DNA of 64,000 nucleotides from Streptomyces griseus (GTDB taxonomy: Bacteria > Actinomycetota > Actinomycetes > Streptomycetales > Streptomycetaceae). The notes below the pieces were generated by a model, which saw only the letters and a program-made list of their open reading frames with translations, was not told where the DNA came from and did not search any database. The position numbers were made by a program, and so were the translations under genes. The stretch covers positions 525,526-589,525 of the forward strand of contig NZ_MDKB01000001.1 in assembly GCF_001715295.1 (NCBI RefSeq), given 5' to 3'. Below, piece after piece: positions 35,745 to 43,529 of the stretch (its first letter is position 1; each line of letters starts with the position of its first letter).

Positions 35745-36875
35745 ATGCCCAGCACCGACCAGCCCGTGCCCTTCACCGCCGACGACTACCGCGCCCGCAT
35801 GGCCCGCGCGGCCGAGTCCGCGGACGCCGCCGGTCTCGCCGGCGTCCTGGTGGCGCCCGGCCCCGACATGGTCCACCTCACCGGCTACCGGCCGACCGCG
35901 GAGACCGAGCGGCTCACCCTGCTGGTCCTGCGGGCCGGGCAGGAACCCGCACTCGTCGTACCGGCCCTGGAGGCCGCCGACGCCGAGCGGGCGACCGGCG
36001 CCCCCGCGCTCACCCTGCACGACTGGACGGACGCCACCGACCCCTACGCCCTGGCGGCCGGACTCCTGGACGCCGAGGGCCGGTTCGGGGTCAGCGACAA
36101 CACCTGGGCCCTGCACCTGCTCGCCCTGCAGGAGCGCCTGCCGGGCACCTCGTACGCCTCGCTCACCGCCGCGCTGCCCATGCTGCGCGCCGTCAAGGAC
36201 GCGGCCGAACTGGAGCGCCTCGCGGCGGCGGGGGCGGCCGCCGACGCCACGTACGAGCGGATCCTCACGGTCCGCTTCTCCGGACGCCGGGAGAGCGAGG
36301 TGGCCGCCGATCTGGCCGCCCTGCTCACCGGGTACGGCCACACGCAGGTCGACTTCACCGTCGTCGGCTCCGGCCCCAACGGCGCCAACCCGCACCACGA
36401 GGCGGGGGACCGGGTCATCGAGCGGGGTGACATGGTGGTCCTGGACTTCGGCGGGCTGAAGCACGGCTACGGCTCCGACACCTCCCGTACCGTCCACGTC
36501 GGCGAACCCACCGCCGAGGAGCAGCGGGTGCACGACGTCGTACGGGAGGCGCAGGAGGCCGGCTGCCGTGCCGTGCGGCCCGGGATCGCCTGCCAGGAGA
36601 TCGACCGGGCGGCCCGTGCCGTCATCACCGAATTCGGGTACGGCGAGCGTTTCATCCACCGCACCGGCCACGGCATCGGCGTCACCACCCACGAGCCGCC
36701 CTACATGATCGAGGGCGAGGAGCAGCGGCTCGTACCCGGCATGTGCTTCTCCGTGGAGCCCGGCATCTACCTCCCGGGCCGCTTCGGGGTCCGCATCGAG
36801 GACATCGTCACGGTCACGGAGGACGGCGGCCGGCGGCTGAACACCACCTCGCGCGAGCTGGCCGTCGTGGAGTAG
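35745..36875 (+). CDS. M24 family metallopeptidase (Xaa-Pro aminopeptidase-like)
   Basis: A 376-residue protein with a creatinase-type N-terminal domain (residues of about 12-150) and a pita-bread M24 domain. Metal ligands are visible: VVLDFGGLKHGYGSDTSRT (two Asp), then HRTGHGIGVTTHEPPY (His), FSVEPGIYLPG (Glu) and VRIEDIVTVTEDG (Glu). It should remove N-terminal residues before proline in cytoplasmic peptides. A perfect AGGAGG (35734-35739) precedes ATG 35745. Confidence 0.93.
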   Translation: MPSTDQPVPFTADDYRARMARAAESADAAGLAGVLVAPGPDMVHLTGYRPTAETERLTLLVLRAGQEPALVVPALEAADAERATGAPALTLHDWTDATDPYALAAGLLDAEGRFGVSDNTWALHLLALQERLPGTSYASLTAALPMLRAVKDAAELERLAAAGAAADATYERILTVRFSGRRESEVAADLAALLTGYGHTQVDFTVVGSGPNGANPHHEAGDRVIERGDMVVLDFGGLKHGYGSDTSRTVHVGEPTAEEQRVHDVVREAQEAGCRAVRPGIACQEIDRAARAVITEFGYGERFIHRTGHGIGVTTHEPPYMIEGEEQRLVPGMCFSVEPGIYLPGRFGVRIEDIVTVTEDGGRRLNTTSRELAVVE

Positions 36876-36885
36876 GGAGCCGGCC

Positions 36886-36922
36886 GTGCGCCGGCGGGAA
36901 GCGGGGGAACCCGCCGGCGCAC
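36886..36922. terminator. Bidirectional terminator between M24 gene and treZ
   Basis: GTGCGCCGGCGGG (36886-36898) and CCCGCCGGCGCAC (36910-36922) form a perfect 13-bp stem with an 11-base loop. It lies in the 63-bp gap between convergent genes. Confidence 0.85.
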
Positions 36923-36938
36923 ACCGGACGGAGGCGGG

Positions 36939-38699
36939 TCACTCGTCGGCGAGCAGCACGCACGACTCGGGCGGCAGGTGCAGCACCCCGTCGGCACCGG
37001 GCACGTCCACCGGGTCCCAGGCGGCCAGGACCCGGCCGGCGCCGGATCGGTGCCGGCCGACGCCGAGGGGGACGCCGGCCGGCCGGCCCGCGAGGTTGAC
37101 CACGATCCGCAGGTCGCCCCGGCGGTAGGCGAGCCAGCGCGCCTCCTCGTCGAACGCGGTCCTCACCGAGGCCAGATCCGGATCGCAGAGGTCGGGCAGG
37201 GCCCTTCGCAGGGCGATCAGCTCGCGGTACCAGGCCCGCACGCGGGTGTGCGGTGCGCGCTCGGCCTCGCTCCAGTCGAGACAGGAGCGTGCCCGGGTGC
37301 GCGGGTCCTGCGGATCGGGGATGTCCTCCTCCGCCCACCCGTGCGCCGCGAACTCCCGCCGCCTGCCGTTGCGTACGGCCTCGGCGAGCTCCGGGTCCGT
37401 GTGGTCGGTGAAGAACTGCCACGGCGTACGGGCTCCCCACTCCTCGCCCATGAAGAGCATCGGGGTGAAGGGCCCGGTGAGGACGAGGGCGGCGGCGCAG
37501 GCCTGGAGCCCGGGGGAGAGGGAGGCGGCGAGCCGGTCCCCGAGGGCGCGGTTGCCGATCTGGTCGTGGGTCTGGGCGTAGCCGACGAAGCGGTGGCCCG
37601 GGGTCCGGGAGACGTCGACGGGGCGGCCGTGTGTCCGCCCCCGGAAGGTGGAGTAGGTGCCGTTGTGGAAGAACACGCTGGTCACCGTCTTGGCCAGAGC
37701 GGCCAGGGGGGCGGCCGCGAAGTCGGCGTAGTACCCCTGGGACTCACCGGTGAGGGCGGCGTGCAGGGCGTGGTGGAAGTCGTCGTTCCACTGGGCGTGC
37801 AGGCCGAGGCCGCCCTCGGGGCGTGGCCTGGTCGTACGCGGATCGCAGAGGTCGGACTCGGCGATCAGCGTGAGTGGCCGGCCGAGCTCGGCGGCGAGCG
37901 CGTCCACCGCCGCGGAGAGCTCCTCCAGAAAGGTGAGCGCCCGGCCGTCGGCCAGCGCGTGGACGGCGTCCAGTCGCAGCCCGTCCAGGCGGTAGTCCCG
38001 CAGCCAGGCGAGCGCGCTGCCGAGCAGGTAGGCGCGCACCTCGTCGGAACCGGGCGCGTCGAGGTTGACGGCCGCGCCCCACGGCGTGTGGTGGGTGTCG
38101 GTGAAGTACGGGCCGAAGGCGGGCAGGTGGTTGCCCGACGGGCCGAGGTGGTTGTGCACGACGTCCAGGACGACCGCGAGCCCCAGCCCGTGCGCCGCGT
38201 CGGTGAAGCGCTTGAGGCCGGCCGGGCCGCCGTACGGTTCGTGCACGGCCCACAGCGACACCCCCTCGTACCCCCATCCGTGCGTGCCGGGGAACGGGCA
38301 GACGGGCATCAGCGACACATGGGTGATGCCGAGGTCCACCAGGTGACCGAGCCGTTCGGCCGCGGCGTCGAAGGTACCCGCCTCCGTGAACGTACCGACG
38401 TGCAGCTCGTACAGGACGGCCCCGGCCGATCCGCGCCCCGCCCACGGGTGCCGCCAGGCGTACGCGTCCTGGTCGACGACCGCGCTCTCGCCGTCGGGTC
38501 CGTCCGGCTGCCGGCGCGAGCGCGGGTCCGGCAGCACCGGGCCGCCGTCGAGCGCGAAGCCGTACCGGTCGCCGTCGGCCGCCTCCGCCTCGGCCGTCCA
38601 CCAGCCCGCACGGAGCGGATCGCGCTCCATGGGCTGCCGCCCGCCCGCCGTGCTCAGCACGGCCGACCCGGCCTGAGGGGCCCACACCTCGAACAGCAT
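36939..38699 (-). CDS. treZ: Malto-oligosyltrehalose trehalohydrolase
   Basis: A 586-residue GH13 enzyme that releases trehalose from maltooligosyl-trehalose made by TreY. An N-terminal beta-sandwich (MLFEVWAPQAGSAV) is followed by the barrel motifs VVLDVVHNHLGPSGNH, GLRLDAVHAL (nucleophile Asp), TLIAESDL (acid Glu) and VGYAQTHDQIGNRALG. Length is typical. GAGGAG precedes the ATG. It is separated from treY and glgX by about 5 kb of plus-strand genes, although the three act in one pathway. Confidence 0.94.
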   Translation of the reverse strand: MLFEVWAPQAGSAVLSTAGGRQPMERDPLRAGWWTAEAEAADGDRYGFALDGGPVLPDPRSRRQPDGPDGESAVVDQDAYAWRHPWAGRGSAGAVLYELHVGTFTEAGTFDAAAERLGHLVDLGITHVSLMPVCPFPGTHGWGYEGVSLWAVHEPYGGPAGLKRFTDAAHGLGLAVVLDVVHNHLGPSGNHLPAFGPYFTDTHHTPWGAAVNLDAPGSDEVRAYLLGSALAWLRDYRLDGLRLDAVHALADGRALTFLEELSAAVDALAAELGRPLTLIAESDLCDPRTTRPRPEGGLGLHAQWNDDFHHALHAALTGESQGYYADFAAAPLAALAKTVTSVFFHNGTYSTFRGRTHGRPVDVSRTPGHRFVGYAQTHDQIGNRALGDRLAASLSPGLQACAAALVLTGPFTPMLFMGEEWGARTPWQFFTDHTDPELAEAVRNGRRREFAAHGWAEEDIPDPQDPRTRARSCLDWSEAERAPHTRVRAWYRELIALRRALPDLCDPDLASVRTAFDEEARWLAYRRGDLRIVVNLAGRPAGVPLGVGRHRSGAGRVLAAWDPVDVPGADGVLHLPPESCVLLADE

Positions 38700-38900
38700 C
38701 CACCACTCCTCGTCCGTGGTCCGCGGCCCGGGCGGGGCCCCGCGGCCGGCGGACGTCGCACTGCGCGGCCCTGGGCACTGGAGCGAGCCCGTACCCGGCC
38801 ATTAGGGTCTGGTCCTGATCATTGCCCTGCCGGGTTGCGCTCATACGTAGCGAAGCCGGGCAGTCACCCAAGGTCCCTCTTACGGCTGCTGGAGTCCGAG

Positions 38901-40262
38901 ATGACCGTTCCGACGTTCCCGCCCGGCTTCCTGTGGGGCGCCTCAGCCTCCGCTTTCCAGACCGAGGGGGCGTACGACGCCGACGGCAAAGGGCCGTCCG
39001 GCTGGGACGCCTTCGCCGCTCAGCCCGGCCGCATCAAGGACGGCACGGACACCACCCGGGGCACGGGCTTCCACGAGCGCTACAAGGAGGACGTCGCCCT
39101 GCTCGCCGGACTGGGCGCGGACGCCTTCCGCTTCTCCATCAGCTGGCCCCGCGTCGTGCCCGGCGGCAGCGGTGCGCTCAACCCGGCCGGGCTGGACTTC
39201 TACGACCGGCTCGTCGACGAACTCTGTTCCCACGGCATCACCCCGGCCCCGACCCTCTACCACTGGGACACCCCGCTCCCGCTGGACGAGGCCGGAGGCT
39301 GGCTCAACCGGGACACCGCCTACCGCTTCGCGGAGTACGCGGGCATCGTCGCCGAACGCCTCGCCGACCGGGTCCCCATGTGGATCACCATCAACGAACC
39401 CGCCGAGGTCACGCTCCTCGGCTACGCGCTCGGCGAGCACGCGCCCGGTCGCACCCTCCTCTTCGACGCGCTGCCCGCCGCGCACCACCAGCTCCTCGCC
39501 CACGGGCTGGCCGTACGGGCGCTGCGCGCCGCCGGAGCCGACAACATCGGCATCGCCCTCTCCCACACCCCCGTCTGGACGGCGGGGGAATCCGAGGAGG
39601 ACCGCCTCGGCGCCGAGCTGTACGACACCCTGACCAACTGGCTGTTCGCCGACCCGGTCCTCACCGGCCGCTACCCCGACGAGAACGTCGCCGCGCTGAT
39701 GCCGGGCCCCGTCGGGGACGACCTCAAGGTCATCTCCGCGCCCCTGGACTGGTACGGGGTCAACTACTACAGCCCCACCCTCGTCGGCGCGCCCGGCCCC
39801 GGCGCACCGGGGTCCTTCTCCGGATACACCATGCCTCCCGAACTCCCCTTCGGCATAAGGGAGATCGAGGGATACGACACCACCGACCTCGGCTGGCCCG
39901 TCGTCCCCCAAGGGCTCGCCGAGACCCTGGCCGGACTGCGGGGCCGCTTCGGCGACCGGCTGCCGCCCGTCTACATCACGGAGAACGGCTGCGCGGTCGA
40001 CGAGCCCGTCGCCGACAGCCGCCGCATCGCCTTCCTGGAAGGGCACCTGGGCGCCCTGCGGACGGCCATCGATGCGGGCGTCGACGTCCGTGGCTACTTC
40101 ACCTGGTCACTGACCGACAACGTGGAGTGGACCGAGGGCGCCAGCAAGCGCTTCGGCCTGGTCCACATCGACTACGAGACCCTCCGGCGCACCCCCAAGG
40201 AGTCGTACGCCTGGTACCGCGACGTGATCCGGGCCCAGCGCACGGGCGGTGCGACCGGCTGA
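38901..40262 (+). CDS. GH1 beta-glucosidase
   Basis: A 453-residue family 1 glycosidase. The acid/base Glu is E166 in WITINEPAEV and the nucleophile is E361 in VYITENGCAVDE. FLWGASASAFQTEGAYDADG at the start and NVEWTEGASKRFGLVHIDY at the end are standard. No signal peptide, so it acts on imported cellobiose or other beta-glucosides. Start at ATG 38901; the ribosome binding site is GCTGGAGTCCG. It is divergent from treZ. No transporter genes adjoin it. Confidence 0.94.
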   Translation: MTVPTFPPGFLWGASASAFQTEGAYDADGKGPSGWDAFAAQPGRIKDGTDTTRGTGFHERYKEDVALLAGLGADAFRFSISWPRVVPGGSGALNPAGLDFYDRLVDELCSHGITPAPTLYHWDTPLPLDEAGGWLNRDTAYRFAEYAGIVAERLADRVPMWITINEPAEVTLLGYALGEHAPGRTLLFDALPAAHHQLLAHGLAVRALRAAGADNIGIALSHTPVWTAGESEEDRLGAELYDTLTNWLFADPVLTGRYPDENVAALMPGPVGDDLKVISAPLDWYGVNYYSPTLVGAPGPGAPGSFSGYTMPPELPFGIREIEGYDTTDLGWPVVPQGLAETLAGLRGRFGDRLPPVYITENGCAVDEPVADSRRIAFLEGHLGALRTAIDAGVDVRGYFTWSLTDNVEWTEGASKRFGLVHIDYETLRRTPKESYAWYRDVIRAQRTGGATG

Positions 40263-40522
40263 CGCCGCTCGCACCAGGCGCACGCGCTCTCCCGCACGAT
40301 GCGGTGAAAGGCCGGGCGGACACGGCGGCCGTCGGCGTGTCGCCGGGGTGCGACGTCCGCCGCACCCTCGGCGGTCGCCGGTTCCGGTGCCTGCCGGGGG
40401 GAGCAGGTGAACAGGCAACCCCCGCCCGGAAAACGGGGTTTGCCGGACGCCTCCCGGGTCAGGAAGGCCGAAACCCGGGTGCGTCTGGACACCCCCGGCC
40501 CGTCGGACGGACAATCGGCACC

Positions 40523-41089
40523 GTGACGTCCTCCTTCGAGTCCTCCACGTATCCCGCGCGGCTGTCCGACGCCCAGCGCGACCGTGTCCTCGGTGTGCTC
40601 AGGGACGGCGCGGCCCAGGGCAGACTCTCCCACGACACCTTCCTGCGGCGGATGGAACTCGCCCTGGTGGCCCGGCGCGCCGAGGAACTGGAGGCGCTCA
40701 CCGCCGACCTGGACACCGACGGGCGCTGGTCCCGGGGGCTGCTGCGCGCGGTGGGCGGCGTCTCCGCCTTCCCCGCGCGCCTGCGCAGGGCCTGGCAGTC
40801 GGAGCGGCTGCCCAAGCTCCTCCTGCCCGTACCGGGACCGCACCCGCTGCACATCGGACGCGATCCGGGCAACGGACTGCGGCTCAGCCACGAGACGGTG
40901 TCCCGGCGCCACGCGGAACTGACGGCCCACGGCAGCCGGTGGATCCTGCGCGACCTCGGCTCGACGAACGGCACCTGTGTCAACGGCCGGCGGGTCATCG
41001 GCTCCGTCCCGGTGCGCGACGGCGACCAGGTGAGCTTCGGGCGGATCACCTTCCGGCTCTCGGCCCCCGGGTCCGGCCGGGCCGTCTGA
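40523..41089 (+). CDS. DUF1707 and FHA domain protein
   Basis: A 188-residue protein. Residues of about 10-60 are a DUF1707/SHOCT-like module (RLSDAQRDRVLGVLRDGAAQ, GRLSHDTFLRRMELALVARR). Residues of about 105-180 are an FHA domain: LHIGRDPGNGLRLSHETVSR followed by RHAELTAH and LRDLGSTNGTCVNGRRV, which bind phosphothreonine peptides. It is therefore a likely reader of Ser/Thr kinase signals. The GTG start at 40523 has a weak ribosome binding site and might be close to the transcript end. Confidence 0.88.
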   Translation: MTSSFESSTYPARLSDAQRDRVLGVLRDGAAQGRLSHDTFLRRMELALVARRAEELEALTADLDTDGRWSRGLLRAVGGVSAFPARLRRAWQSERLPKLLLPVPGPHPLHIGRDPGNGLRLSHETVSRRHAELTAHGSRWILRDLGSTNGTCVNGRRVIGSVPVRDGDQVSFGRITFRLSAPGSGRAV

Positions 41090-41281
41090 GGCACCGCACC
41101 TGACGCCCCGGCACCTTCCGCCCTCCCGCGCCTTCGCCCGGGGGTCCCTGCGGCGTACGTCCTGATGACCGTTCCCCGTGCTCCATGTGGCACTCGAGTA
41201 CTACGCGCAACCCGTTCGCAGACGGATTCGTGGAACCTCCCCCGCCTCGTACCGTCTTGATCAGAGACGGACGACGGCCGA

Positions 41282-41316
41282 CGCCCGCCCCCGGAACCAC
41301 GGTTCCCGGGCGGGCG
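41282..41316. promoter_or_regulatory. Strong hairpin just upstream of the TPR gene
   Basis: CGCCCGCCC plus GGAACC on the left pairs with GGTTCC plus GGGCGGGCG on the right, with a small bulge and a two-base loop. It ends 23 bases before the chosen start. It could terminate the FHA transcript or control translation of the TPR gene. Confidence 0.55.
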
Positions 41317-41338
41317 CGACAGCGGGCAGGTGGCACGG

Positions 41339-42436
41339 GTGACACAGGTGACTCAGCGGGAACCGGCGAAGCACAAGGCGTTCGCCCCCGAATACCAGGG
41401 GGCCCTCGGCGCCCTGTCGGTGAACTCCTCCCTCACCGAGGTGCTGGAGAAGGGCGTCGAGGAACTGCGGGCCGCGGAGGCCGCCGGGCAGCAGCGGGAG
41501 ATGGCACGCTGCGGCCTCGCCGTCGCGGAGGCCTACCGGCGGCTGGGACGGATCACGGACGCCGACGCGGCCTGGAAGGCGAGTTACCGCGCCGCACGCT
41601 CGGCGGGGGACACCGGGGCGATGGCCTGGGCCCTGTGGAGCGGCGGCACACTCGCCCGCCAGCGGGGCGCCCTGGCACTGGCCTACCGGCTGCTCGGGCT
41701 CGCGGCCGAACTGGGCGAACGCGGTGGCGACGTCGTGGTGCGCGGCTACTCCCTCGCCGGGCTCGCCGAGACGGGCCGCATCCAGGGCGACTACCAGGCC
41801 GTCGGTGAACTGCACGAACAACTGCTCGCCGAGGCACGCCGGCGCGGAGAGGCCCGGCACACGGTGTGGGCGCTCGAAGGCATAGCGCAGATGCACCGGA
41901 ACACCGGTGACTACGACCGTGCGCTCGCCCTCTTCGAGGAGGCGGCCGAAACCGCCGGCCGAGCCGACGACCGGCGCGGACGGGCCTGGGCCCTGCGCGG
42001 GATAGCCGACGTCCTGTCCGTACGCGACGGCGACGTGGAGCGGGCGCTGGAGCTGCTCGCGGAGGCCGAAGTGACCTGCCGCGAGATGAAGTTGTCCAGC
42101 GCACTGGCCTACAACCAGAAGATGCGCGGCAACGTGCACTACCGGGCCGGGCTGTACGCGCAGGCCCGGGACGACTACCGGCAGGCGCTGGCCGGGTTCC
42201 GGGAGATGAACGAACCCAGGGGAACCGCGTTGGCCCGGCTGGGGCTCGCCAAGTCACTGGCCCGGCTCGGGCGGAACCCGGTGGAGACCGCCGCGGAACT
42301 GGCCCGACTGCGCCGGACGCTGGACCGGATCGGTCTGCGGCACGCCCGGGACATGGTCGACAAGGCGGCGGCCGAACTGGGCGTGGGAGCCCTGCCCGAC
42401 GGGGACGGCGGCACCGAGGAGGAGGCGGCGCGATGA
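41339..42436 (+). CDS. Tetratricopeptide-repeat protein
   Basis: A protein of about 365 residues built mainly of helix pairs of TPR type, for example ARCGLAVAEAYRRLGRITDA, GYSLAGLAETGRIQGDYQAV, WALEGIAQMHRNTGDYDRAL and MRGNVHYRAGLYAQARDDYR. No signal peptide, kinase or DNA-binding domain is seen. GTG codons at 41330, 41339 and 41348 are possible starts; GGCAGG favours 41339. The stop overlaps the start of the polyprenyl synthase gene (ATGA), so the two are coupled. Confidence 0.85.
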   Translation: MTQVTQREPAKHKAFAPEYQGALGALSVNSSLTEVLEKGVEELRAAEAAGQQREMARCGLAVAEAYRRLGRITDADAAWKASYRAARSAGDTGAMAWALWSGGTLARQRGALALAYRLLGLAAELGERGGDVVVRGYSLAGLAETGRIQGDYQAVGELHEQLLAEARRRGEARHTVWALEGIAQMHRNTGDYDRALALFEEAAETAGRADDRRGRAWALRGIADVLSVRDGDVERALELLAEAEVTCREMKLSSALAYNQKMRGNVHYRAGLYAQARDDYRQALAGFREMNEPRGTALARLGLAKSLARLGRNPVETAAELARLRRTLDRIGLRHARDMVDKAAAELGVGALPDGDGGTEEEAAR

Positions 42437-43503
42437 CCTCCCCCACCGTCGCCCCGGCCGGGACCGCCCCCCGGGTACTCGCCCGCTGCCGCGACCTCGT
42501 ACGGCCCGCCCTCTCCACCGCGCTCGCACGGCTCCACCCCTGGCCCCACGAGATGGCCTCCTTCGCCCTCGGCCGGAGCACGGCCGGCGCCGCACGGGCC
42601 GACGGAGCACCGGCCGACGGGGCCTCCGAGGGCAAGGGCGTACGCCAGGCCCTCGCCGTACTGTGCGCGGAGGCGGCCGGGGCACCAGGACAGAGCGCCG
42701 TCGCCGGCGCGGTCGCCGTCGAACTGACCCACGCCTTCACCCTCGTCCACGACGACATCATGGACGGCGACGGAACCCGGCGGCAGCGGGAGACCGTGTG
42801 GAAGGCGTACGGCACCGGAGCCGCCGTACTGGCCGGGGACGCACTCTTCGCCCTCGCGGTCCAGACCCTCGCCGAGGCCCCCGGGCCGCACACCGCAGCG
42901 GCCGTGCGCCGCCTGTCGCAGACGCTGGGCGGCCTGGTGCACGGCCAGGCGGACGACCTGCTGTTCGCGGCGCGCCCCTGGACGGGGCCCGAAGCCGTCG
43001 GCCCCGACGAGTACCGGACCATGGCGGAGCTCAAGACCGGCACCCTGCTGGGCTGCGCCGCGGCGCTCGGCGGCCTGCTGGGCGGGGCGCCGGCCGCGAC
43101 CGTCACCGCGCTCGACCGGACCGGGCGCCACCTCGGGGTGGCCTTCCAGGCCGTCGACGACCTGCTCGGCATCTGGGGCGACCCGGCGGTGACCGGTAAG
43201 CCCGTCCACAGCGACCTGCGGCAGCGGAAGAAGACCTACCCGGTGCTGGCCGCCCTCGCCGGTGAGGGCCGCGCCGCCCAGGAGCTCGCGGCCCTCCTGA
43301 ACTCCCCGCTTCCCCTCGACGACACCGGCGCGGTCCGCGCGGCAGCGCTCGTCGAGGCGGCGGGCGGCCGCACCGCCACCCTGGACGAGGCCCGCCGCCA
43401 CCTCGACGCCGCCCGCGCCTGTCTGCGGAGCGTCCCCCTCGCCCCGGGGCCCGTGGCCGAGATCGAGGTGCTGCTCGGATTCCTGCTCCACCGCACGGAA
43501 TGA
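42433..43503 (+). CDS. Polyprenyl (geranylgeranyl-type) diphosphate synthase
   Basis: A 356-residue all-helical prenyltransferase joining IPP units to an allylic diphosphate. The first Asp-rich motif is DDIMD at 107-111 (LVHDDIMDGDGTRRQRETVW) and the second is FQAVDDLLGIWGD (D242, D243). GKPVHSDLRQRKKTYPVLAA follows as usual. Chain length cannot be told reliably. No terpene cyclase, phytoene synthase or other isoprenoid gene adjoins it; its only partner is the TPR gene. Confidence 0.92.
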   Translation: MTSPTVAPAGTAPRVLARCRDLVRPALSTALARLHPWPHEMASFALGRSTAGAARADGAPADGASEGKGVRQALAVLCAEAAGAPGQSAVAGAVAVELTHAFTLVHDDIMDGDGTRRQRETVWKAYGTGAAVLAGDALFALAVQTLAEAPGPHTAAAVRRLSQTLGGLVHGQADDLLFAARPWTGPEAVGPDEYRTMAELKTGTLLGCAAALGGLLGGAPAATVTALDRTGRHLGVAFQAVDDLLGIWGDPAVTGKPVHSDLRQRKKTYPVLAALAGEGRAAQELAALLNSPLPLDDTGAVRAAALVEAAGGRTATLDEARRHLDAARACLRSVPLAPGPVAEIEVLLGFLLHRTE

Positions 43504-43529
43504 GGAGGAGGCGGCGGCAGACAGGCTCC

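Noticed and set aside
36978..38900. N-terminal extension of the GH1 gene back over treZ.
   Set aside because: The family N-terminus starts at MTVPTFPPGFLWG (38901); the upstream frame is antisense to treZ.
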